A DNA stretch of 64,000 nucleotides from an uncultured Campylobacter sp. (GCA_934718785.1 CAKVAF010000004.1:1-64000), one strand, 5' to 3'; counted from the first letter of the stretch, positions 50,781 through 60,518 are shown. Translations and numbers: made by a program. The notes: generated by a model from the letters alone, not told the origin.

Positions 50781-51338
50781 TCATTTCAACGCGAGTGCTT
50801 TTTTGGTGTATTTGATGCCTAGTTCAAAGGCTTTATCATTAGCTTCTTTGGTCTTTGCAGGCACCATTTCAAGCATGGTTGCTTTTAAAGGCTCAAGATC
50901 AATGCATTTGCTCATAAAGGCTGCGATGGCTAGGGCGATGACTGATTGCGTGGCGACATTGCCCGCTTCATCTTTGGCGATAGTGATGATGGGGATTTGA
51001 TAAATTTGCCATTTTTCAAAGTCTTCTTTTTTGGGCGTGACCAAATTAGGCTCCACAACGATAATGCCGCCTGTTTTCACACCCTCTTTAAAGGCGTGAT
51101 AGCCCTTATCTGCGGTTGAGAGCATAAAATCAATCTCGCCCTCCATAGCATAAGGAAATAAAATTTCTTTATCATCGATGATAATATCGACCTTTGTTGG
51201 ACCGCCTCTAACTTGTGAAGTGTAAGTTGAAATTTTAAAGGCAAAGCGTCCTTGCTTGATCGTCGCATCGGCTAGGATTTCGCCTGCTGTGATGACGCCC
51301 TGACCGCCCTCGCCACCAAATCTAAGCTGATATTTCAT
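50781..51338 (-). CDS. oorC: 2-oxoglutarate:acceptor oxidoreductase, gamma subunit
   Basis: A 185-residue subunit with the gamma-domain opening YQLRFGGEGGQGVITAGEILA and YTSQVRGGPTKVDIIID. With OorD, OorA and OorB it oxidises 2-oxoglutarate and CoA to succinyl-CoA, passing electrons to a flavodoxin or ferredoxin, in place of a 2-oxoglutarate dehydrogenase. It is the last gene of the icd operon and overlaps oorB by 4 bp. Confidence 0.96.
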   Translation of the reverse strand: MKYQLRFGGEGGQGVITAGEILADATIKQGRFAFKISTYTSQVRGGPTKVDIIIDDKEILFPYAMEGEIDFMLSTADKGYHAFKEGVKTGGIIVVEPNLVTPKKEDFEKWQIYQIPIITIAKDEAGNVATQSVIALAIAAFMSKCIDLEPLKATMLEMVPAKTKEANDKAFELGIKYTKKALALK

Positions 51339-52186
51339 AAATCCTCCAAATGCACCATTCTTTTTTGCTTGACCGCACGGCGCACTTCTTCATAGGCGTG
51401 GCAATACTCAGCGCGCTCCTTGTCCGTATGCAAAATGCCCATAGCAAATTTGTTCTTTTGCTCGCTTTTTTCAAGCTTATCAAATTTATCTTTATCCACG
51501 CAAAGGCCCTTAATCCACTCAAGCATTTGCGTGGCTTCGCCCATTTTATTTTTGCGCCCTAAATTGATATGGCAATTTGAAAACACATCCACAAAGCTGT
51601 ATCCATTGTGCTCCAAGGCTTTTGCGATGATATTTTCAAGCTTTATCGCTTCGATGATATTTGCGCGCGCGACAAAGCTAGCCCCAGCGGCGATTGTGAG
51701 TTTGCACGCGTCAAAATTAGGATCGATATTGCCTTGCTGAGCGGTTACGGTGTAAAAGCCTTGCGGGGTCGTGGGCGAAGTTTGCGAATTTGTAAGCCCA
51801 TAAATAAAATTATTAATTAAAATATGCGTTAGGTCGATGTTTCGGCGACAGCCATGTATGGTGTGATTGCCCCCGATTGCTAGCGTATCGCCATCTCCAC
51901 TTACCACGATGACTTTTTTGCTAGGATTTGCTAGCTTAATGCCGCTTGCATAAGCAATGGCGCGTCCATGCGTGGTGTGTACGGTGTTGCAATTAACATA
52001 AGAGCTCATACGCCCGCTACAGCCTATGCCAGCGACAAGGCAAACATCATCCATTTTCCAGCCCACTTTTTGAATGGCGCGAATAATGGACTTTAGCACC
52101 ACGCCATCCCCACAGCCCCAACACCACTGCGTAGGCAGTTTATCCACTCTTAGATAATCATCATATTCAAAAGCCATTACAAGCAC
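51335..52186 (-). CDS. oorB: 2-oxoglutarate:acceptor oxidoreductase, beta subunit
   Basis: A 283-residue thiamine-diphosphate subunit. QWCWGCGDGVVLKSI is the family opening, the ThDP motif is GDGDTLAIGGNHTIHGCRRNIDLTHILINNFIYGLTNSQTSPTTP. The start ATG lies 10 bp inside oorA. It forms one complex with OorA, OorC and OorD. Confidence 0.96.
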   Translation of the reverse strand: MLVMAFEYDDYLRVDKLPTQWCWGCGDGVVLKSIIRAIQKVGWKMDDVCLVAGIGCSGRMSSYVNCNTVHTTHGRAIAYASGIKLANPSKKVIVVSGDGDTLAIGGNHTIHGCRRNIDLTHILINNFIYGLTNSQTSPTTPQGFYTVTAQQGNIDPNFDACKLTIAAGASFVARANIIEAIKLENIIAKALEHNGYSFVDVFSNCHINLGRKNKMGEATQMLEWIKGLCVDKDKFDKLEKSEQKNKFAMGILHTDKERAEYCHAYEEVRRAVKQKRMVHLEDL

Positions 52187-53301
52187 TGCCTCACTTTCAT
52201 TATGATTTCACTTGGTGTAAGTGGGCGGCCATTTGCGCGAAGTAAGGTATGTAAGTCGCTTCGTAAGCTTGCGCGCTGTATTTCTTCTAAATATTGCCCC
52301 ATGTTAAGCTCGCACACGAGCACTTTTTTAAAGTTATTTACAACTTCAGCAATTTTTTTTTCATGCACAGGATAAAGGGTAATGGGCTTGAAAAGTCCTA
52401 TTTTCACGCCTTGTTCGCGAAGTCTCATAATGGCTTCTTTGGCTGAAAGCGCCACGCTTCCATAGGCGATGATGAGAAACTGGGCATCTTCAAGCATAAA
52501 CTCTTCAAACAAGCAAATTTCATCCACGCGACTTTTTATCTTGCCAAAAAGGCGCTTGATATTGTAATCCACAATCTCGCCATCTTCAGTAGGAAAGCCT
52601 ATATCGCCATGATGAAGCCCTGTAATGTGATAGCGATAACCTTCAAAGAAAGGATTTAAAACGGCTGGTTCGTTCATCGCGGCTTTGTAAGGCTTGTAAT
52701 CTTTTTTATCGCCGCTAAATTTGGCGCGGTTGATGATTTCTAAGTTTTCTGCGTTAGGGATGAGTGCTTTTCCATTCATATGCCCCACGGTTTCATCTAA
52801 AAGCAAAAATACTGGAGTCATCAGCTTTTCGGCTAGATTAAAAGCGCGAATGGTTTCGCTATAAGCTTCTTCAAGGCTGCTAGGAGCTAGAGCAATGCTT
52901 GCAAAATCTCCATGCGTGGGCGCTTTAGCTTGAAATAAATCGCCTTGTGCCACGCGCGTAGGAAGACCAGTTGAGGGACCCCCACGCATGACATTTGCAA
53001 TGACGAGTGGAATTTCAGCGATAAAGGCATAGCCGATTTGCTCACTTTTAAGCGAAATTCCAGGGCCACTGCTTGCTGTCATGGCTTTTGCCCCGCTCAT
53101 GCTCGCACCTATGCTTACGCTAATGCCGCTGATTTCGTCTTCCATTTGTATGAAAGTGCCATCATTTAGGGGCAGCAGTTTTGAAAGGCTGTGCGCGATT
53201 TCAGAACTTGGCGTGATAGGATAACCGCCAAAAAATTTACACCCGCACTCAATCGCAGCCCTTGCTATAAGGGTATTTCCCGTTGCTATAATCTCTCTCA
53301 T
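52177..53301 (-). CDS. oorA: 2-oxoglutarate:acceptor oxidoreductase, alpha subunit
   Basis: A 374-residue subunit. GNTLIARAAIECGCKFFGGYPITPSSEIAH is the typical opening, then MEDEISGISVSIGASMSGAKAMTASSGPG and RGGPSTGLPTRVAQGDL. The N-terminal pyrimidine domain and the C-terminal transketolase-like domain (LIIAYGSVALSAKEA) are both present. It overlaps oorD by 4 bp. Confidence 0.97.
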   Translation of the reverse strand: MREIIATGNTLIARAAIECGCKFFGGYPITPSSEIAHSLSKLLPLNDGTFIQMEDEISGISVSIGASMSGAKAMTASSGPGISLKSEQIGYAFIAEIPLVIANVMRGGPSTGLPTRVAQGDLFQAKAPTHGDFASIALAPSSLEEAYSETIRAFNLAEKLMTPVFLLLDETVGHMNGKALIPNAENLEIINRAKFSGDKKDYKPYKAAMNEPAVLNPFFEGYRYHITGLHHGDIGFPTEDGEIVDYNIKRLFGKIKSRVDEICLFEEFMLEDAQFLIIAYGSVALSAKEAIMRLREQGVKIGLFKPITLYPVHEKKIAEVVNNFKKVLVCELNMGQYLEEIQRASLRSDLHTLLRANGRPLTPSEIIMKVRQCL

Positions 53302-53615
53302 TTTGTATCCAATTTTTTATAGTGATTTTCTTTAATCGCCTTTGCGCGCTCTTTGGCTTCTTCGCTTAATTTTGCAAATTTAACATCGCCCCTTTTAGCC
53401 ACATAAATGGCAAAGTCAGGGCAGTGCAGCTCGCATTCATTACAACCTATGCAAGAGTTTGGATAAACAACTTCTATCATTTGCCCTAAAATCGCGTGTT
53501 CATCATCGCGCATGGCCAAAACGCCGGCTGGGCAGTAGCTCACGCAGATATTACAGGCTTTGCAGCGCTTTTCATTGACCCAAACGGGCGCGTTTGTAGG
53601 ATTTGAAGCGCTCAT
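53298..53615 (-). CDS. oorD: 2-oxoglutarate:acceptor oxidoreductase, delta (ferredoxin) subunit
   Basis: A 105-residue 2[4Fe-4S] ferredoxin. Cysteine sets CKACNICVSYCPAG and CIGCNECELHCPDFAI each bind a cluster. It overlaps mdh by 4 bp. In C. jejuni, sucC and sucD stand between mdh and oorD; they are absent here. Confidence 0.96.
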   Translation of the reverse strand: MSASNPTNAPVWVNEKRCKACNICVSYCPAGVLAMRDDEHAILGQMIEVVYPNSCIGCNECELHCPDFAIYVAKRGDVKFAKLSEEAKERAKAIKENHYKKLDTK

Positions 53616-54520
53616 TTTTCTGCCTTGATATAATTGTATTTAATCAAAGAATTTTCAAGTGCTTTTTGCTCGCTCTCATCTAAATTTAAATGCAAAATTT
53701 CAAGCACCCCATCTAAACTAAGACGCGCTAAAACCCCATAAGCCTTATCTTTGACCCTAAATTCGCCATTTAATATCACGCTCATAGCCAAAAACTCGCC
53801 CGTGCGAAGGGCTTCAATCATTCTCACACAAGCTGCCGCTGGGGCTAAAAATGCCGAAGTTTTAAGGTGTTTAATCACTTTTGCCCCGCCTGTTTTGACC
53901 TCGTTTTCTAGGCATTCAAAGTCATTTTCGTTTAAAATTTTTGTCAGTTTTTGATTTTTATAACTAGAAAGTGATTTTAAAAGCAACATATCATCATTGT
54001 GAAAGCCCATAAGTTTGGTGTCTGCGTCAAAGCTGTGGCCTTTAAATTTCTTTGCAAGCTCGTATTTAAAGCGCGCATTATCTAGTGTGCCGGCCATAGC
54101 GATGATTTTTTCGCGTTTAAATAAATGGCTTTCAAAAAGTGCGTTGAGTAAAAAATCCACAGGATTTGTAAGGATGATAAATAGGGGATTTTCATTATAG
54201 CGCTTGATTTTTTGCGCGCACTCTAGCATGATGGCTTTGTTGATTTTTAAAAGCTCGTCGCGGCTTTGCCCGTCTTTTCTGGCAAGTCCAGCGCAAAATA
54301 TCACTATATCGCTATTTTCACTATAAGAATATCCTGTGCTACAGGTAAGATTTATGCGTAAATTTAGCGCTGCTATGCTTTGACCCAGTTCTAAATCCCT
54401 TGCTATAAGCAAATCTTCATTGATATCGATTAAAACAAGCTCGCTCACGCTTTGCCTTAAAATGAGAGCATAAGCAAGGCTAGCGCCCACATTTCCAGCG
54501 CCGATAATTGTGATTTTCAT
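53612..54520 (-). CDS. mdh: Malate dehydrogenase
   Basis: A 302-residue NAD enzyme of the LDH-like MDH group. IIGAGNVGASLAYAL binds NAD; AGLARKDGQSRDELL carries the substrate arginines (the usual PRKPGM is ARKDGQ); LTNPVDFLL and the catalytic histidine in GFHNDDM are present. It overlaps icd by 4 bp and oorD by 4 bp. The substitution in the active loop occurs in Campylobacter relatives as I recall. Confidence 0.93.
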   Translation of the reverse strand: MKITIIGAGNVGASLAYALILRQSVSELVLIDINEDLLIARDLELGQSIAALNLRINLTCSTGYSYSENSDIVIFCAGLARKDGQSRDELLKINKAIMLECAQKIKRYNENPLFIILTNPVDFLLNALFESHLFKREKIIAMAGTLDNARFKYELAKKFKGHSFDADTKLMGFHNDDMLLLKSLSSYKNQKLTKILNENDFECLENEVKTGGAKVIKHLKTSAFLAPAAACVRMIEALRTGEFLAMSVILNGEFRVKDKAYGVLARLSLDGVLEILHLNLDESEQKALENSLIKYNYIKAEK

Positions 54521-56721
54521 TTTGCCAACTTTCCTAAAATAGCGTTAAAAGTGGCGCTTTCTCGCATGATTTTATTTGCTTTTTCATCATCGAATTTATA
54601 ATAGCCGCCTAGATCTACGCTGCGCCCTTGCTGGCTTAAAAACTCTTTCATAATCTCATCTTCTTTGCTACTAAGCTCAATTGCGATGTCTTTGAAATTT
54701 GCTTGAAGCTCCTTTTCATTGCCTTGTCTGGCAAGCTCGTTTGCCCAAAAGCTAGCTAGATAGTAATGGCTCGTGCGATTATCTGCTTCGCCCACTTTGC
54801 GCGATGGGACTTTGTGCTTTTCAAGCCAAGTGGCTATGGCTTCATCAAGGCATTCAGCAAGCACTTTTGCGCGGTAGGATTCATTTTTCTTAGCGTAAAA
54901 CTCAAGTGCGCCTTGCAGGGCTAAAAACTCGCCCAAACTATCCCAGCGCAAGTGATTTTCTTCGATGAGCTGAGTCACTTGCTTAGGAGCGGACCCGCCA
55001 GCTCCTGTTTCAAACATCGCCCCGCCATTTAGCATAGGCACTATAGAGAGCATTTTTGCGCTCGTGCCAAGCTCTAAAATAGGAAATAAATCTGTCAAAT
55101 AATCTCTTAAAACATTGCCTGTAATGCTGATGGCATCTTTTCCTGCGCGTATAAGCCCAAGGCTTTTTAAGCAGGCTTTTTTATAATCTAGTATTTCAAT
55201 ATTTGCATTTTTTTGTGCGAGCCGCTCTTTGACTAAATTTATCATTATTTTATCACTTGCTCTGTTGCTATCTAGCCAGAAAATAGCCTGCGCACCACTT
55301 TCCTTAGCCCTTTGAATGCCTAAATCAATCCAGTTTAAAACCGCGTCAAATTTAGCCTCACACGCTCTAAAAATATCGCCTTTTTCTACGTTTTGTTCGA
55401 GTAAAACTTCGCCTTTTTCATCCACAATCTCAAATTTACCTGCTTCTTTTGCGATGAAAGTTTTATCGTGCGAGCCATATTCTTGGGCTTTTTTTGCCAT
55501 TAGCCCTATGTTTGAAACGCTTCCAAGCGTGCTAGGATCAAGCGCGCCGTTTTTGTGTAAATCTTCAAGCACGGCTTCATAAATGCTGGCATAAGTTTTA
55601 TCAGGAATGAGCGCGTTTGTATCTTTTAAATCACCTTTTTTATCCCACAGCTTCGCGCCATTTTTAAGCATAGCAGGCATTGAAGCATCGACAATCACAT
55701 CACTTGGCACATTTAAATTACTGATACCCTTAGCGCTATCAAGCATAGAAAGGGGTGCGGATGTGGCTAGAATTTCATTCATTTTAGCTAAAATTTTATC
55801 TTTTTGGCTTGAGTTTTGAATTTTTATCAAAAGCTCGCTTACGCCGTTGTTTGCATTGATATTAAGCCTTGCAAATTCATCTTTAAATTCAGCGAAAAGC
55901 TCTTTAAAATAAATCTTTACGCAGTGTCCAAAAATCACTGGATCGCTTACTTTCATCATCGTGGCTTTTAAATGAAGCGATAAAAGCAAATCCTGCTCTT
56001 TACAAATTTTAATTTGCTCTTCATAAAAGGTGTCTAAAGCCTTTGCGCTCATAAAAGAACAATCCAAAATTTCGTTTTTTTCTAAGTTTAAATCATCTTT
56101 AAGAATGATTTGCTCGCCATTTGCGCCTTTAAAGACAATGCGCGCTTTGCAAGAATTTTGCACTAAAACTGCCTTTTCATTAGCGTAAAAATCGCCCGTA
56201 CTCATAGAGCTTACGCGTGTTTTAGAATTTTTATCAAAAGGCGTGATTTTGTAAGGATTAGTTTTAGCATATTGCTTCACAGCTGCGCTACAACGACGAT
56301 CTGAGTTTCCTTGTCTAAGCACAGGATTTACCGCTGAGCCTAGAATTTTTTGATATTTTTTTAAAATTTCTTGTTCTTTTTCATTTTGTGGCACGTCAGG
56401 ATAATTAGGTAGCGCATAATTCTTGCTTTGAAGCTCTTTTATACAAGCTTTAAGCTGGGGAATGGAAGCTGAAATATTAGGTGTTTTAATGAGCACACAA
56501 CTTGGCTCATTCACAAGCTTGCTCAAACTTTGTAAATCATCATTGATGCGTTGTTCTGCTTTTAAAAACTCGCCAAAGCTAGCGATAATGCGCCCTGCAA
56601 GGCTGATATCAGCTGTTTTTACACGGATATTTGCCTGCTTTAAAAAGGCTTTGACTATGGGTAAAAAAGAGTAAGTCGCTAAGGCTGGGCTTTCATCTGT
56701 GAGTGTGTAAGTCATCATCAT
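54517..56721 (-). CDS. icd: Isocitrate dehydrogenase, monomeric type (NADP)
   Basis: A 734-residue monomeric IDH that converts isocitrate to 2-oxoglutarate. TYTLTDESPALATYS is the family opening; RQGNSDRRCSAAVKQYAK and STGDFYANEKA lie in the active-site half; IDLGIQRAKESGAQAIFWLDSNRASD, GGAMFETGAGGSAPKQVTQ and ADNRTSHYYLASFWA are typical. Three ATGs in a row begin the frame; the third (56715) may be the real start. It heads the operon icd, mdh, oorD, oorA, oorB, oorC. Confidence 0.96.
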   Translation of the reverse strand: MMMTYTLTDESPALATYSFLPIVKAFLKQANIRVKTADISLAGRIIASFGEFLKAEQRINDDLQSLSKLVNEPSCVLIKTPNISASIPQLKACIKELQSKNYALPNYPDVPQNEKEQEILKKYQKILGSAVNPVLRQGNSDRRCSAAVKQYAKTNPYKITPFDKNSKTRVSSMSTGDFYANEKAVLVQNSCKARIVFKGANGEQIILKDDLNLEKNEILDCSFMSAKALDTFYEEQIKICKEQDLLLSLHLKATMMKVSDPVIFGHCVKIYFKELFAEFKDEFARLNINANNGVSELLIKIQNSSQKDKILAKMNEILATSAPLSMLDSAKGISNLNVPSDVIVDASMPAMLKNGAKLWDKKGDLKDTNALIPDKTYASIYEAVLEDLHKNGALDPSTLGSVSNIGLMAKKAQEYGSHDKTFIAKEAGKFEIVDEKGEVLLEQNVEKGDIFRACEAKFDAVLNWIDLGIQRAKESGAQAIFWLDSNRASDKIMINLVKERLAQKNANIEILDYKKACLKSLGLIRAGKDAISITGNVLRDYLTDLFPILELGTSAKMLSIVPMLNGGAMFETGAGGSAPKQVTQLIEENHLRWDSLGEFLALQGALEFYAKKNESYRAKVLAECLDEAIATWLEKHKVPSRKVGEADNRTSHYYLASFWANELARQGNEKELQANFKDIAIELSSKEDEIMKEFLSQQGRSVDLGGYYKFDDEKANKIMRESATFNAILGKLAK

Positions 56722-56737
56722 CCTTAATTTTTAACTA

Positions 56738-56743
56738 ATTATA
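56738..56743 (-). promoter_or_regulatory. Probable -10 element of the icd-mdh-oor operon
   Basis: TATAAT on the minus strand 17 bp before the first ATG, or 23 bp before the third. The 56744-56894 gap holds an imperfect inverted repeat (CACTTTTTA/TAAAAAGTG at about 56809-56850), which may end the AsmA-like transcript. Confidence 0.5.
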
Positions 56744-56894
56744 CACAAAAAGCTTAACTTTTGAGAATACTTTTGCATTTTATGCCTGAAAATTTAAATT
56801 TTAAGCACTTTTTAAGCTTAAATGCCATTGAGCTTTGCCTAAAAAGTGTTGATTTAAAAAGTTATATAAAATTTTCAATGAAATTTCACTTTGT

Positions 56895-59429
56895 TTAATT
56901 AAACAAATTTGCTGGCAAATCAATAATATTTTTGATTAAATTAAAGGGCAGCTTCAAGGTCTCTTTGGCGATATTGGTGTGGAATTTTGGCTCGCTGATT
57001 TTGCCATCTACTTGAATTTGTGTGGAAATGACTCTTTCTTTGCCTAAAATCACTTGATTTAAAATAGGGATATTTGCGATGATATCGGTTGCACTTTTAA
57101 GCGTGCGCAGCTCAAGCTCTAAATTTAGGCTATCATTTGCTAAATTTACATTGCCAAGTCCTAATATATCGACACTATCGCCGTGCAGGGTGAGCGCTTC
57201 TATATTGATGATTTTATTTTTTTTGTTAAAAATCACCGCGCCTTGCTTGATATTTAAGCCCTTTTCGTTGAAAGTAGGAGACTTAAACATTAAAAGACTT
57301 GGGATAGTATCGATAAAAGAGATGAATTGATTGTGAAATTTCAAGTCCTTAAAAAAGGTATTTTCAATGATGATTTGCCCGCTAAACTCATCCGTGCTTT
57401 TGCCATTTAAACTCAGGCTAAAATATCCATTAACCACGGCTTCTTTGCCAAAAAATTCATTAATATTTCTATCATTTACATTGTAAATATTTAAAGAAAG
57501 CGCGCCAGTATTTTTAATGAGTTCAAATTTAGTTTTCAAACGCGCTGCCTTTGCCTGCATGTTTTTACCCTCTAAAGTAGCATTAAGCTCGTCAAATTTC
57601 AAACTTTTATTCATATCTTTTAAAAAAATACCTGAATTTGTGGCTTTGACATTGAATTTCAAATCTGCTAAATCCAAATCTTTGCTCGAGTTTAAATCCT
57701 TTAAAACATAGCTTAAATTCTTTACATTCACATTGTAAGTGTTATTATTTTGCGTGATATTGATAAACTCACTTTTGGTCTTTAAGCTTAAATTATTTTT
57801 AAATTTCACTAAGGTAAAATCATCATTTTGATAAGGTGTGTCATCGTTTTTGATAAAATCACTTTCAAAAAAAGCATTTTCAACGCTTAAATTAAAGTCC
57901 TTTAAATCCTTGCTTGAATAAGAAAAACTGCTCGCACTTTTGAGTTTTAATTTTTGCAAAAGATCTGAGCTTGGCACAAACAAATCAAGCCTAGCACTTT
58001 GCACGCTAAAGCCTTGAGAAAGATTGAGTAAGAGCTGATATTTTTTGATATTGATTAAAAAATTATTGGTGTAATCTATGCTAAGTTCGAGTGCTTCTTC
58101 ATTTAAGTTTAAAATATCTTTTATATTCACATTGAAATTTCGCGCGCTTAAAGCGCCATTTTTTTTCTCTAAATCAAGCGCTCCATTAAGCACGAAGCTT
58201 AATTCATCATTTCTTAGGCTCACATTTTCAAAGTCAAGCTTTTTATCATTTAAGATGAGTTTGCCACTTTGAGCGTTAAGCTGGGCTAAGTTTAAAAGTG
58301 CATTTTTAAGCTCAAGCTCGCCTGTGTAGGTGTTTGGGATATCTTTGGCAAAAGGCATTTTAAAATTTAAATTCGCACTAAAACTGCCTGAGCTTTGCAA
58401 AATGCCAAGATTGATTTTATAATTTTTTAAAATTTCTGCCAAGTCTTGTGTGAGCATTAAATTAGGCGATTTTATTTCAAGTAAAACCCCGCATTTTTTA
58501 GGATTTAAAAGATTATAAAATTTCACTTTACTTTGGCTTAAATCAGCTTTTTCAAAGCTTAAATTATCACTTGTAAGCTCAAGCTCGCCTTTGTTTAAAG
58601 CGATATTTACGAGACTTGTTTTAATAGGGGTTGCATTTTTAGCCAAAAAGACATTCACATCCTTTGCAATGCCCTTGCCATCAAGGCTTTTAAAAGAAAT
58701 TTCATTGTTTTTAAGCTCTACTTCGCCTTTGATAAAATCAAGCGCGTAATTTGCCTTTATCTTTTGTGCCAACCATTCATTAAGCTTGGCGTTTAAGCCT
58801 TTGTCTGTGACTAGATTTTTAAGGCTATCGTAAAGATTTTTTGTCTCGCTGATGATGATATTTTCAAGGCTGAATTTCAAGCTTTGATTTTGAAAACTTG
58901 CGTTAAAATCAAGCTTAGCGCTTTGATTATAAGCCCTGCCTAAAAAGGTGTAAGTGTCGTTTTTAGTGTTGATATTTATAGCGCCTTCAAGGCTTGTGTT
59001 GTAATCTTTTAGCAGGATATTTTTGATATTTGCAAGGATATTTTTATCTTCTTTTCTTAAATCAAGTCTTAGAGAAATTTTATCATTATCGACTAAAAAT
59101 TCGTTGTTTTTAAACAAAATTCGCGCGTTTTGATTTTTAAAATGAAAATTTTTTATATCGATTTCTTCAAAGAAATTATAAGCAAATTCTATCTTCTGCA
59201 CGATGTCTAAAAGCTCGGCTGAGCTTAGGGTTACATTTTCGTCATTTTGATGAATAATGCTTATTTTTTGTGCTTTTACAATGAGTTTTTTATCTAATTT
59301 TATGTATAATTGCTCTAAAGTAAAAAGGCGCGAGTTTAAACTCTCAATACTAAAGCCCATTTTAAGCACGACAAAAAGGATAAAAAAGATGACGAAAACA
59401 AAGCCAAGATATATGAATGTTTTTTTCAT
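56895..59429 (-). CDS. AsmA/YhdP-like (DUF3971) envelope protein
   Basis: An 844-residue protein with one N-terminal membrane anchor (about 5-26, YLGFVFVIFFILFVVLKMGF) and a very long periplasmic part of repeated beta strands, typical of AsmA-like bridge proteins that carry phospholipids from inner to outer membrane. The C-terminal region (NEFFGKEAVVNGYFSLSLNGKSTDEFSGQIIIEN and NIPILNQVILG) matches the AsmA/DUF3971-type end. Which member of the family it is cannot be fixed by eye. The 5' end overlaps mltG head to head by 41 bp. Confidence 0.75.
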   Translation of the reverse strand: MKKTFIYLGFVFVIFFILFVVLKMGFSIESLNSRLFTLEQLYIKLDKKLIVKAQKISIIHQNDENVTLSSAELLDIVQKIEFAYNFFEEIDIKNFHFKNQNARILFKNNEFLVDNDKISLRLDLRKEDKNILANIKNILLKDYNTSLEGAININTKNDTYTFLGRAYNQSAKLDFNASFQNQSLKFSLENIIISETKNLYDSLKNLVTDKGLNAKLNEWLAQKIKANYALDFIKGEVELKNNEISFKSLDGKGIAKDVNVFLAKNATPIKTSLVNIALNKGELELTSDNLSFEKADLSQSKVKFYNLLNPKKCGVLLEIKSPNLMLTQDLAEILKNYKINLGILQSSGSFSANLNFKMPFAKDIPNTYTGELELKNALLNLAQLNAQSGKLILNDKKLDFENVSLRNDELSFVLNGALDLEKKNGALSARNFNVNIKDILNLNEEALELSIDYTNNFLINIKKYQLLLNLSQGFSVQSARLDLFVPSSDLLQKLKLKSASSFSYSSKDLKDFNLSVENAFFESDFIKNDDTPYQNDDFTLVKFKNNLSLKTKSEFINITQNNNTYNVNVKNLSYVLKDLNSSKDLDLADLKFNVKATNSGIFLKDMNKSLKFDELNATLEGKNMQAKAARLKTKFELIKNTGALSLNIYNVNDRNINEFFGKEAVVNGYFSLSLNGKSTDEFSGQIIIENTFFKDLKFHNQFISFIDTIPSLLMFKSPTFNEKGLNIKQGAVIFNKKNKIINIEALTLHGDSVDILGLGNVNLANDSLNLELELRTLKSATDIIANIPILNQVILGKERVISTQIQVDGKISEPKFHTNIAKETLKLPFNLIKNIIDLPANLFN

Positions 59430-60381
59430 GCTGGTCCAAATTTTTTTAATTTTTGCTATTGCTTTTTTTTATTATCTCTCGCAGCCTTTTAAGACGCAAT
59501 CTGTTGTTTTTGTGCCACAAGGAAGTTTGAGTAAAATTATAGCAAATTTTAACAATAAAAATTTACAAATGAGCAAAATCGATGAAATCACCTTAAGACT
59601 TTTAGGCTCAGTGCAAGCGGGCTGGATAGATGTCGGCGGTAAGGACTTTAAAGGCAGTTTGACGCGGGGTGATTTTCTAAAAAAGCTCACCACAGCAAAA
59701 GCTGCTCTAATCAGCCTTACGCTTATACCGGGCGAGACGACGGCTATATTTTTAAAGCAAGCGACAAAGGATTTAAATTTAGACGAAAACAAGCTTTTTA
59801 ACGAATATGAAAGGCAAGCGCTTTATTCTGAGGGCATGCTGCTGCCTGAAACTTATAAATTGCCAAAGGGTATCAGCGAAAGCTATCTCATCTCTTTACT
59901 TTTAGAGCACGCGCAAAATACTTTTAAACAGCTTTCGATGAAGATTTTTGGAACTTATAATGAAAAAAAATGGTATGAAATCATCATCGCCGCTTCAGTC
60001 GTGCAAAAAGAAGCTGCAAACAATGATGAAATGCAAGTTGTCGCAAGTGTGATTTACAACCGCTTGCGTAAATCAATGAAGCTTCAAATGGATGGCACGC
60101 TTAATTATGGGCTATATAGCCACACTAAAATCACGCCTGAGCGCATAAGAAACGATGAAAGCCCTTATAATACCTATAAATTCGCAGGACTACCTAAAAA
60201 TGCGGTGTGTAATGTCTCTTTAGCCGCCATTCAAGCTGTGATTAAAGAAAAAAGATATATTGAAACTTATAATAAAGGCTCGAGTGATTATTTATATTTT
60301 ATGCGCGATAAAAAAACAGGACTTCATATCTTTACGACAAACATTAACGATCACAACAAAGCCGTCGCCGCACAAAGATAA
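59389..60381 (+). CDS. mltG: Endolytic murein transglycosylase MltG
   Basis: A 330-residue protein from the ATG at 59389, which has AAGGAT at 59377-59382; an earlier ATG at 59257 lies deep inside the divergent AsmA-like gene. One membrane segment (about 10-30) precedes a YceG-like periplasmic domain. The LysM-like part has FVPQGSLSKIIANF; the catalytic glutamate is in SVVQKEAANNDEM, followed by VASVIYNRLRKSMKLQMDGTLNYGL and GLPKNAVCNVSLAAIQA. MltG cuts new glycan strands and sets their length. A terminator follows at 60480. Confidence 0.92.
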   Translation: MTKTKPRYMNVFFMLVQIFLIFAIAFFYYLSQPFKTQSVVFVPQGSLSKIIANFNNKNLQMSKIDEITLRLLGSVQAGWIDVGGKDFKGSLTRGDFLKKLTTAKAALISLTLIPGETTAIFLKQATKDLNLDENKLFNEYERQALYSEGMLLPETYKLPKGISESYLISLLLEHAQNTFKQLSMKIFGTYNEKKWYEIIIAASVVQKEAANNDEMQVVASVIYNRLRKSMKLQMDGTLNYGLYSHTKITPERIRNDESPYNTYKFAGLPKNAVCNVSLAAIQAVIKEKRYIETYNKGSSDYLYFMRDKKTGLHIFTTNINDHNKAVAAQR

Positions 60382-60479
60382 AGAATAAAATTTTATAAAT
60401 CAACCGAAGATAAAAAGAGCGATTTAAAATCTAGCAAAAATAAAAAAATTAAAATAGAAATTTTAAAGATAAAAAAACA

Positions 60480-60518
60480 AAAGACTCTCAGCGCAGCTGC
60501 TCGAGTCTTTCTTTTTTT
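60480..60518. terminator. Two-way terminator between mltG and fliY
   Basis: An 8-bp stem (AAAGACTC, 60480-60487, with GAGTCTTT, 60503-60510) and T7 at 60512-60518 on the plus strand; on the minus strand the same stem is followed by TGTTTTTTT. The right arm and T-run are inside the last codons of fliY. Confidence 0.65.
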
